Below, piece by piece: positions 7,237-12,318 of a stretch of 12,318 bases of DNA. Made by a program: the position numbers and the translations under genes. Every line of letters starts with the position of its first letter. The first letter of the stretch is position 1. The notes beneath the pieces were generated by a model. That model did no database searches. It saw only the letters and a program-made list of their open reading frames with translations, and had not been told where the DNA came from. Source of the DNA: Synergistaceae bacterium (GTDB lineage: Bacteria > Synergistota > Synergistia > Synergistales > Synergistaceae); assembly GCA_031274115.1 (NCBI GenBank), contig JAISQP010000086.1, forward strand, positions 1-12,318. Direction: 5' to 3'.

Positions 7237-7557
7237 CTAAGGTCCGGTGGTTGCCAGTACGTATGTAAATACCAGCATCGCGAGGATCACGACGCCGCCC
7301 TCTATGGCTATAAAGCACTTGCCGAACTTGTTGTGCAGATGCTTTTTCATTATGTAGAATTCACCGAATGTCAGCGACAGGGTGATTAGTCTGTCTAAAG
7401 GTGGCGCGTTCACAAAGTAAATACATATCAATATCCCCGACATAACCAGACGGCCATACGCAACCGCACGCAGTATTTTCCATCCTGAGAGCGAAGCGGT
7501 TGGCGGAGGTTTAGACTGAAACTCCGCGTCGATAATGCTCTCGTCCTCTGACTGCAA
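7237..7557 (-). CDS. Small multi-pass membrane protein, paralog 3 of 3 (unknown family)
   Basis: I do not recognise the family. The 106-residue product has a polar N-terminus (1-25) and three hydrophobic segments at about 31-48, 55-70 and 81-102. Between the second and third lies the charged motif Y-I-M-K-K-H-L-H-N-K-F-G-K, which the other two paralogs share in variant form. The conserved W-K-I-L-R at 26-30 begins segment 1. No signal peptide, cysteine cluster or catalytic motif is evident. The longer frame could start at GTG 7566. TTG 7557 is chosen because LQSEDESIIDA then lines up residue for residue with the starts of both neighbours and GGGGAG sits 8 nt upstream. It is last in the leftward operon, and its spacer from the previous gene is 27 nt. 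Confidence 0.75.
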   Translation of the reverse strand: MQSEDESIIDAEFQSKPPPTASLSGWKILRAVAYGRLVMSGILICIYFVNAPPLDRLITLSLTFGEFYIMKKHLHNKFGKCFIAIEGGVVILAMLVFTYVLATTGP

Positions 7558-7584
7558 ACGGCACACTCCCCTTTGCGCGGAAAA

Positions 7585-7905
7585 TTAAATGGGCGGCTGC
7601 GTAAATGCCCATACAAGCATGACTATAACCGCCAGTGTTACAAGGATCGCAAAACCGCCCTCTAGCGCGATAAAGAACTTGCCGAACTTAGTGTGCAGAT
7701 AGTTTTTCATTATGTAGAATTCACCGAATGTAGTCAACAGTGCGAGTGTCCTGGCTAAAGGGCTTGCAGGCGCGCCATGGTTAGTACATATCAACAGCGT
7801 CGTCAGAAACAGACGGGCATACCCGCATAGACGCAGTATCTTCCATATTGAGAGCGGTTTACGCTGAAACAGCGCGTCGATAGCGTTCTTATTCTCTGGC
7901 CGCAA
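7585..7905 (-). CDS. Small multi-pass membrane protein, paralog 2 of 3 (unknown family)
   Basis: No known family is recognised. This 106-residue protein is closely related to the one downstream. They share W-K-I-L-R, Y-x-R-L, LLIC or ILIC, T-F-G-E-F-Y-I-M-K, L-H-x-K-F-G-K and F-I-A-[IL]-E-G-G. Three hydrophobic segments are seen at about 26-41, 52-69 and 76-101, with a basic loop (KNYLHTKFGK) between the last two, so the loop probably faces the cytoplasm by the positive-inside rule. The start is TTG at 7903-7905, preceded by GGGGGAG 9 nt upstream. Its spacers to both neighbours are exactly 27 nt. A 29-nt block of the TM2-loop coding DNA (7703-7731) is identical to 7343-7371 in paralog 3. Confidence 0.78.
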   Translation of the reverse strand: MRPENKNAIDALFQRKPLSIWKILRLCGYARLFLTTLLICTNHGAPASPLARTLALLTTFGEFYIMKNYLHTKFGKFFIALEGGFAILVTLAVIVMLVWAFTQPPI

Positions 7906-7932
7906 CCTCTACCACTCCCCCGGGTTTTGACT

Positions 7933-8274
7933 TTACGGATGAAGTATATATATATACAGCAGCATAACACACATAACGCCGATTAGCAGCAGCTTTAAAC
8001 CCCAGATATGGCACCCTAAAAGAAACCTTACAACTTTATTGTGCAGATAATTCCTCAAGAGGTAAAAGTACACGGCGCACGTAACCAGCGTCCCTATGGC
8101 CCATACCCGTTGCTCCTCTACGCCCGCGTAAAGCTGAATGATCGACGCGAATACCGCTATCCCCAACAGTGTATAAGCTATACGCCGCCGCTTCTCCCAA
8201 TTTATGACGTACCAAAACTCCCTGGATACAGGTAACTCAACCGCGTCTATAGTGTTCTTATCTCTCAACTGCAA
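7933..8274 (-). CDS. Small multi-pass membrane protein, paralog 1 of 3 (unknown family, most diverged)
   Basis: This 113-residue protein is first of the three tandem genes and the most divergent. Relationship to the others is shown by the N-terminal LRDKNTIDA, by W-E-x-x-R-x-x-A-Y at 26-34 and by Y-L-L-R-N-Y-L-H-N-K at 71-80, at matching positions. Hydrophobic segments lie at about 31-50, 57-74 and 82-110, the last very rich in L, M, I and Y. The E-G-G motif of paralogs 2 and 3 is absent. TTG at 8272-8274 is the start, with GGAGAG 10 nt upstream. The coding DNA is AT-rich for the window (23 of 60 G+C at 7921-7980 by hand count) and includes a (TA)6 run at 7945-7956 encoding Tyr-Ile near the C-terminus. 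It follows rsfS by 57 nt in the same direction. No function can be assigned. Confidence 0.72.
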   Translation of the reverse strand: MQLRDKNTIDAVELPVSREFWYVINWEKRRRIAYTLLGIAVFASIIQLYAGVEEQRVWAIGTLVTCAVYFYLLRNYLHNKVVRFLLGCHIWGLKLLLIGVMCVMLLYIYILHP

Positions 8275-8331
8275 ACACCTGACACTCTCCTTTACTGCCC
8301 TCCAGGCTTGTAACTATAAATCAGCTTTATA

Positions 8332-8709
8332 TTACTCGTCTTCGGCTTCGAAGCGAATGGAAGGGGCGTCGCCCCAGAGTCTTTCGAGCCGGTAAAATTC
8401 TCTTCCGGCCTTGGTGAATATGTGGACGACCACGTGGCCGGCGTCCAGAAGGCTCCACTTGGCGCTGTCCTGTCCCTCTATCTTACAGGCGAGACCCATG
8501 GAGTCCATCGCCTCTTCCGCCGCCTCGCGAAGAGTTCGGGCGTTTATGTCCGATCTCGCAGTGGCTATGATGAACGCGTCGGCAAAGCCCGATATGCCGC
8601 GCAAATCTATAAAGTCGATGTCGTACCCGTGTTTCGATTCAAGGGCCTCTATAATCGGCATGTACTCATCATAAACGCTTTTATCAACCGTCATAACTTC
8701 TTCAATCAC
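8332..8709 (-). CDS. rsfS: Ribosomal silencing factor RsfS (Iojap/YbeB family)
   Basis: RsfS binds uL14 on the 50S subunit and blocks joining of the subunits when nutrients are short. The 125-residue product matches the family over its length. Visible motifs are DIDFIDLRGISGFADAFII (30-48), the TARSDINART stretch, and the diagnostic core WSLLDAGHVVVHIF (85-98), followed by REFYRLERLWGDA. The acidic tail is ordinary. The GTG at 8707-8709 is preceded by GGAGAGG at 4 nt. An ATG five codons later is possible but poorly spaced from that site. rsfS lies 24 nt after the LCP gene, in the same leftward operon as obgE, which encodes another 50S-associated factor. nadD-rsfS linkage is common in bacteria. 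Confidence 0.95.
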   Translation of the reverse strand: MIEEVMTVDKSVYDEYMPIIEALESKHGYDIDFIDLRGISGFADAFIIATARSDINARTLREAAEEAMDSMGLACKIEGQDSAKWSLLDAGHVVVHIFTKAGREFYRLERLWGDAPSIRFEAEDE

Positions 8710-8733
8710 CTGACCTCTCCAATATTCCGTAAT

Positions 8734-10167
8734 TCATTGCATCGTAAAGTAACTGTTCTCCAGCCGCTTTAACAGCAGTTCATAATCCTTCCCCACTATG
8801 AGCGACGGGTAGGACGCCATTTTGTTAGCCCTCGTGAGAGAGCCGCTGATTCCGCATAATTTCGAGAGAAGCTGGGCCGTCTGCCTGGTGGACTCGGGCG
8901 CTCCTTCGGGGTAGATTATATTGCTGCTCCTGTAGTCGAAGTGTTTGGCGTTGCCGACGCTCACCACGTCCACGCCCATTTTCTGGAGGTGTGAAGCGAC
9001 GGACTGCCCTACCCCGCTCTTTCCAGTGCCGTTCAATACGGCGACCGCCTCCGGGATGGACCTTATTATCGACATCACGTCCTGCGGGGAAGGAGTGGTA
9101 TCCTGGTCCGACAACTCAGCCTTGAGGCCGTTCGGGGAATCCGGAGAGTAGTCGTCGGCGTCGGTGACGGAGTTGAGGGGCGCCCTCCTTTCGGACGCCT
9201 TGGACTCCTTCACGAGGTTTCTGAGATCGTCGGCGTTCGCGCTCAGGAACTGGGAAACGGCTGACGGCTCGGCCACCCAGTAGCTGAGATTGTCTATCAG
9301 AGCGGGCGTGCCCGGGAGCATCATGAAGAAGACCCGGTCCTTCTCCTTGTCGAGTTTTCGGACGAAGGCGCAGAGCTGGAGCGTCATGCTCGGACGCAAG
9401 TCCGTGGCGAGAGTGTTGGTTATCTCACGCGACAGCGTCGCGAAGCGCAGCAGGTTCTCGGGCTCGTACATCTTGTTCAGCAGAGCCTTCAGGAATTGCT
9501 GCTGTCTTTGGATGCGCCCTATATCCCCGAGCGCGTCGTTCCTGAAGCGAACGTATTTCAGCGCTGTCTCGCCGTCCATGTGCTGCTTGCCCTCCGGAAT
9601 GTCTATTACAAGCGGAGGGGTGGCTCTCCTGTCGGTGTACTTCATGTGTTTCCCTACGTAAAGATCCACGCCGCCCACGATGTCCACGAGCTTCGGGAAG
9701 TTGTCGTAGTCGATTTTGACGTAGTAGTGAATCGTGACGCCCAGGAAACGCTCGACGGTGGCCTTGAGCAATTCCGCCTTTCCGTACGCGTAAGCGTGGT
9801 TGAGCTTCTGATTGCCGTGCCCCGGTATGTAGACCCTTGTATCGCGCGGAAGCGACAGCACTCTCATGTTGCGCTCGTCAATGTCCAGAGCGATGAACGC
9901 GACAGTGTCGGATCGTTTGACGCCGTCGACGTTATCCTCCCCAAGGAGAAGGATATTTATTCTGCCGGCTATGTCGAGCTTCTCAGGCAGGGAGTCCTCT
10001 TCCGGATCTGGGCTTCGGACGACGTCGGCGTCAGGAACGCCGGGCTTTTGAGCGTCGACGCCGGTACGCTCGCTTACCCCCGGATCGATATCGTGAAACC
10101 GCACATAGGCGCCCGCGCCGAAGGAGAAGGCCAGGGTAAGAACCAGGAGAAGCTTTTTAAAGGTCAA
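8734..10167 (-). CDS. LytR-CpsA-Psr (LCP) family protein with C-terminal LytR_C domain
   Basis: LCP proteins are membrane-anchored enzymes that transfer lipid-linked glycopolymers onto peptidoglycan or related acceptors outside the cytoplasmic membrane. The 477-residue product has a signal anchor (about 4-22, LLLVLTLAF), a short variable linker, an LCP domain (about 68-237) and a LytR_C domain (about 373-446, VAVLNGTGKSGVG onward). Conserved charged residues are seen in RSDT (R85, D87), SLPRDTRV (R108, D109) and GDIGRIQRQQ (D215, R218, R221), which bind the pyrophosphate and Mg2+ in known structures. TTG at 10167 is chosen because AGGCGGTG lies 6 nt upstream. A TTG at 10209 in frame would add 14 non-hydrophobic residues and overlap nadD by 53 nt. 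Overlap with nadD is 11 nt. The glycopolymer is not identifiable here. Confidence 0.92.
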   Translation of the reverse strand: MTFKKLLLVLTLAFSFGAGAYVRFHDIDPGVSERTGVDAQKPGVPDADVVRSPDPEEDSLPEKLDIAGRINILLLGEDNVDGVKRSDTVAFIALDIDERNMRVLSLPRDTRVYIPGHGNQKLNHAYAYGKAELLKATVERFLGVTIHYYVKIDYDNFPKLVDIVGGVDLYVGKHMKYTDRRATPPLVIDIPEGKQHMDGETALKYVRFRNDALGDIGRIQRQQQFLKALLNKMYEPENLLRFATLSREITNTLATDLRPSMTLQLCAFVRKLDKEKDRVFFMMLPGTPALIDNLSYWVAEPSAVSQFLSANADDLRNLVKESKASERRAPLNSVTDADDYSPDSPNGLKAELSDQDTTPSPQDVMSIIRSIPEAVAVLNGTGKSGVGQSVASHLQKMGVDVVSVGNAKHFDYRSSNIIYPEGAPESTRQTAQLLSKLCGISGSLTRANKMASYPSLIVGKDYELLLKRLENSYFTMQ

Positions 10168-10777
10168 TCGATTCACCGCCTGTCGATGTGTAAAGGCTAT
10201 TCTTCTCAATGTAGGCGCGGACGGTTTCCGGCATAAGATAGCCGATGCCGCGCCCTTCCCTCGCCCGCCTTCTGATGTCGGTGGCCGAGATGTCCAGCAT
10301 TGGAGCGTCTATAACGCAAAGCGATCTTTTTATCCCGTCCGGAAGATCGTCCAGTTTGCCGTCGTCATATCCGGGTCTCTTCACTACGGCTATCATACAG
10401 AGCGCCGCTATTTCCGTCGGAGCGCGCCAACACGCCATGTCCGCCGCGGCGTCGACGCCGGTGATAAAGTATAACTCTGACGCCGGATAAAGCTCCTTCA
10501 TCGCTTTCATCGTATCAAGAGTATAGCTCATTCCGGGACGATCTGTCTCTACTCTCGAAATTTCGAATCTTTTATTGTCCGCAACGGCGAGGAGGGTCAT
10601 TTCGTAGCGCTCCTTCGCCGTAGCCATGTCCGGATACGTCTTGTGCGGAGGAGCGCCCGACGGGACGAAGACGACCTTCGAGAGCCCGAGCCATGTCATC
10701 GCCTCCTGCGCCGCAAAGAGGTGTCCGTAATGTATAGGGTCGAACGTGCCGCCCATTATTCCGATACGGTCCGCCAC
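10157..10777 (-). CDS. nadD: Nicotinate-nucleotide adenylyltransferase
   Basis: NadD adenylates nicotinate mononucleotide with ATP to give deamido-NAD, the penultimate step of NAD synthesis. The 206-residue product is of normal length. The nucleotidyltransferase fingerprint GGTFDPIHYGHL (9-20) includes the catalytic H16-x-x-H19. Also present are FVPSGAPPHK (37-46), the ITGVDAAADM segment, and the C-terminal ISATDIRRR, equivalent to the ISSTxIR ATP-binding motif. GTG at 10775-10777 starts 13 nt after the obgE stop, with GAGG 11 nt upstream. The 3' end overlaps the LCP start, so the two are probably translationally coupled. The order obgE-nadD-lcp-rsfS links it to ribosome-associated genes, as in many bacteria. 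Confidence 0.95.
   Translation of the reverse strand: MADRIGIMGGTFDPIHYGHLFAAQEAMTWLGLSKVVFVPSGAPPHKTYPDMATAKERYEMTLLAVADNKRFEISRVETDRPGMSYTLDTMKAMKELYPASELYFITGVDAAADMACWRAPTEIAALCMIAVVKRPGYDDGKLDDLPDGIKRSLCVIDAPMLDISATDIRRRAREGRGIGYLMPETVRAYIEKNSLYTSTGGESIDL
10174..10181 (-). promoter_or_regulatory. Shine-Dalgarno inside nadD deciding the LCP start
   Basis: AGGCGGTG on the - strand, one mismatch from AGGAGGTG, ends 6 nt before TTG 10167. It sits in the last codons of nadD, which implies translational coupling. The GTG within the site itself is also an in-frame LCP codon but has no ribosome binding site of its own. Confidence 0.55.
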
Positions 10778-10790
10778 TTTGCCGACTGCC

Positions 10791-12113
10791 TCAGTCCCTC
10801 TCGCCCTTGTCGTCGGGGTTGAAATCGAAGTCGGTTCTGCCTATCGATACGGAGGCGCCGGCTGCGGCGCCCGCCGCCGCGAGAAGCTCCTCGACCCTGT
10901 GTTTGCGGAGCAGCTTAGTAAACCGCGCCACGTTCTCCGGCTGGGAGAGGTCATACCGCTCCGCCGCGCGCTCCAACTGCGGATGCAGTACCCGGAAGCT
11001 CCCGCCGGGAAGCGAGACGATCTGCATCTTCTGCCGTGAGCGCGTCCCCGGCGCGTCCCGGACGTCCACCGCCTCGGTCGCCGCGAAGAGCCTTACCTCT
11101 CCGCGCGGCCGCGGGTGAACTTTCGTGAAGTCGACCGCCCGAAGGACGAGGTCATCGATATTTTCGCCGGTGAGCGCGCTCACGGTATGGAAGGGAAATC
11201 CCTCGCCCGCGAAAAATTTTTCGAGTTCCTCGGCGAGGGCGTGAAAATCCGAAAGAAGGTCTGTCTTGTTTCCGATCGCTATGCAGGGCCGCCCTTCGAG
11301 TTCGGCGTCGTAACGGCGCATCTCCTCGCGGACCACCCTCCAGTCGCGTTCGATTTCCTCCGCGTCGCCGGAGGAGAGGTCGAGCACGTGCAACAGAAGC
11401 CTCGTCCTCTCGATATGCCGCAGAAATTCGAGCCCGAGGCCTTTATCCTCGCTGGCGCCCTCTATCAGCCCCGGAATGTCGGCGAGGACCACAGCCTCTA
11501 CGTCGGTGAGTATGACGCCGAGGTTGGGGGACAGAGTGGTGAAGGGATAGTCGGCAATCTTGGGAGTCGCCCCTGAAACCGCCGCCAGTATGCTGGATTT
11601 GCCGGCGTTGGGCAGGCCGACCAGGCCAATGTCGGCAATGAGGCGGAGTTCGAGGCGAAGCCTCGACTCGTCTCCGATTCCCCCCTTTTCGGAGAAGCGC
11701 GGCGCTCTGCGCAAAGAGCTGGCGAAGACCCTGTTGCCCCGCCCTCCCCTGCCGCCCATTGCCGCGACATAAGAGTCTCCGGGCTCCACTAAATCGGCGA
11801 GCCCCTCCCCTGTCTCGTCGTCGAAGACGAGCGTTCCGCACGGAACCTTGAGCACAAGGTCGCCTCCGGCCCGTCCGTTTTTTGCGGCGCCCTGACCGTG
11901 CCCGCCGTTTTCAGCCACAAACCGTCGGCGGCGCTCGAAATCCGCAAGCGTCTGGAGGCTCGCCGTCGCTTCGAGTATGACGTTCCCTCCCCTGCCGCCG
12001 TTGCCTCCATCCGGTCCGCCGTTCGGCAGAAACTTCTCACGGCGGAAACTCATGCAACCGTTGCCGCCGCGTCCGCCGGAGACAGAAATTGATATAATAT
12101 CGACAAATTTCAT
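10791..12113 (-). CDS. obgE: GTPase Obg (ObgE/CgtA)
   Basis: Obg is an essential GTPase acting in late 50S assembly and linked to the stringent response. The 440-residue product shows all three domains. The glycine-rich Obg domain (1-158) has GGRGGNG and GGPDGGNGGRGGN. The G domain has G1 GLPNAGKS (166-173), G2 TT in PFTTL (190-194), G3 DIPG (212-215), G4 NKTD (282-285) and G5 SAL (312-314). The OCT domain follows from about 340 to 430, ending in VSIGRTDFDF. The alanine-rich stretch 412-420 lies within it. The ATG at 12113 has GGAGAAG 6 nt upstream. It heads the leftward operon. The usual upstream partners rplU and rpmA are not seen in the 205 nt available. Confidence 0.97.
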   Translation of the reverse strand: MKFVDIISISVSGGRGGNGCMSFRREKFLPNGGPDGGNGGRGGNVILEATASLQTLADFERRRRFVAENGGHGQGAAKNGRAGGDLVLKVPCGTLVFDDETGEGLADLVEPGDSYVAAMGGRGGRGNRVFASSLRRAPRFSEKGGIGDESRLRLELRLIADIGLVGLPNAGKSSILAAVSGATPKIADYPFTTLSPNLGVILTDVEAVVLADIPGLIEGASEDKGLGLEFLRHIERTRLLLHVLDLSSGDAEEIERDWRVVREEMRRYDAELEGRPCIAIGNKTDLLSDFHALAEELEKFFAGEGFPFHTVSALTGENIDDLVLRAVDFTKVHPRPRGEVRLFAATEAVDVRDAPGTRSRQKMQIVSLPGGSFRVLHPQLERAAERYDLSQPENVARFTKLLRKHRVEELLAAAGAAAGASVSIGRTDFDFNPDDKGERD

Positions 12114-12135
12114 GAATCACTTCTCCAAAAAAACA

Positions 12136-12167
12136 ATAATATTAAATGATGAAAGGCTGGATAAAAA
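12136..12167 (-). promoter_or_regulatory. Candidate promoter for the obgE operon
   Basis: On the - strand, TAATAT (12144-12139) has a weak TTTTTA -35 (12167-12162) at a 17-nt spacer. The overlapping TATTAT (12141-12136) with TTATCC (12164-12159), also spacer 17, is an alternative. Each -35 matches only 3 of 6 consensus bases. The AT-rich setting and a short leader before GGAGAAG make a start here plausible. Confidence 0.4.
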
Positions 12168-12174
12168 CCCATAT

Positions 12175-12200
12175 GACCATCGAGTTGTTTCAAGATGGTC
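12175..12200 (-). terminator. Possible terminator of an upstream leftward transcript
   Basis: GACCATC (12175-12181) and GATGGTC (12194-12200) form an exact 7-bp stem with a 12-nt loop. On the - strand a T-rich run, GGGTTTTTAT, follows after ATAT, which suits a weak intrinsic terminator for a gene beyond the right edge. The stem is short and the T-run is offset by several bases. Confidence 0.35.
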
Positions 12201-12318
12201 CAGAGAACTTTCGGCTCACTGCGTGAATCGGACCGCGACAGAAGTACTTCCATGCCGCGTAAAGCCGCCCAAGAGCGGCGTCTTTACGCTTACTTTGTCG
12301 CTCGTCCGACATCGTGTC

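Larger units (their letters stand above)
7237..8301 (-). repeat. Tandem triplication of a gene-plus-spacer unit
   Basis: Three head-to-tail units each consist of a leader with a Shine-Dalgarno, a TTG start and a membrane-protein gene of 106-113 codons. Start-to-start distances are 369 and 348 nt, the difference being seven codons of paralog 1. The spacers 7558-7584 and 7906-7932 are both 27 nt, and the leaders resemble one another (ACACTCCCC, CCACTCCCCC and ACACTCTCC on the + strand). Paralogs 2 and 3 are the most recent pair. Confidence 0.75.
12114..12318 (-). other. Right-edge upstream region of obgE with inverted repeats and a possible gene tail
   Basis: No convincing gene is present. On the - strand a frame is open from the edge to a TGA at 12190-12192 (42 residues, with the basic stretch SDERQSKRKDAALGRLYAAW). 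It may be the C-terminus of a neighbouring gene, but nothing in it is recognisable. Within it lies a second inverted repeat: outer arms CGTAAA (12258-12263) and TTTACG (12283-12288) and inner arms GCCGC (12264-12268) and GCGGC (12275-12279), with a 3-nt bulge. No rRNA, tRNA or ribosomal protein sequence was seen. Confidence 0.3.

Noticed and set aside
7237..8274. Toxin-antitoxin or small multidrug resistance assignment for the triplet
   Set aside because: Length and hydrophobicity alone would allow it, but the conserved membrane Glu of SMR proteins and any antitoxin partner are absent. No known toxin motif is seen.
9496..10236. 246-residue + strand frame opposite the LCP gene
   Set aside because: The - strand frame encodes a clear LCP plus LytR_C protein. 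The + frame shows no family features and is a GC-codon shadow.
12146..12226. 26-residue + strand frame beginning ATG ATG at 12146
   Set aside because: It is very short, its upstream sequence is A-rich without a good ribosome binding site, and the product resembles nothing. It overlaps the hairpin and the obgE promoter region.
12175..12288. Insertion-sequence end suggested by the inverted repeats near the right edge
   Set aside because: The two palindromes are local hairpins rather than matching terminal repeats. No transposase motif or target-site duplication can be seen in the available sequence.

Overview
The window looks like a moderately high-GC bacterial chromosome. The gene content (LCP-family cell-wall protein, gap-pgk-tpiA run, obgE-nadD-lcp-rsfS run, large GLUG-repeat surface protein) and very heavy use of TTG and GTG starts would fit a Synergistota-like or deep Firmicutes-like anaerobe. 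That placement is an inference from gene content and was not tested. No rRNA, tRNA, CRISPR array or recognisable insertion sequence was seen.

Layout. Positions 1-2785 hold the 3' part of a large repetitive GLUG-motif protein on the + strand, whose frame is open to the left edge. It converges on, and overlaps by 23 bp, a tadA gene (tRNA adenosine deaminase, - strand, 2763-3245). tadA is divergent from ogt/mgt, an O6-methylguanine-DNA methyltransferase (3332-3823), across a short AT-rich promoter region. A good sigma70-type promoter at 3855-3882 then drives the glycolytic genes gap (3957-4982), pgk (4986-6179) and tpiA (6292-7086). gap and pgk are separated by 3 nt. A 112-nt gap with a strong inverted repeat separates pgk from tpiA.

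The right half reads leftward on the - strand: obgE (12113-10791), nadD (10777-10157), an LCP-family gene (10167-8734) and rsfS (8709-8332). Spacing is tight: 13 nt, an 11-nt overlap, then 24 nt. The set joins ribosome-assembly control (Obg, RsfS), NAD synthesis (NadD) and envelope polymer attachment (LCP). Continuing in the same direction, 57 nt after rsfS, are three small tandem genes (8274-7933, 7905-7585, 7557-7237). They encode paralogous membrane proteins of 106-113 residues that I cannot assign to any known family. They have identical 27-nt spacers, matching TTG starts and more AT-rich DNA than their neighbours. They are the best candidate here for something undescribed.

The glycolytic operon and the leftward operon converge in the 150-nt stretch 7087-7236, which carries a weak hairpin. 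The last 205 nt (12114-12318) upstream of obgE hold a probable obgE promoter and two inverted repeats, and possibly the tail of another gene. No rplU/rpmA, the frequent obgE neighbours, is visible there.
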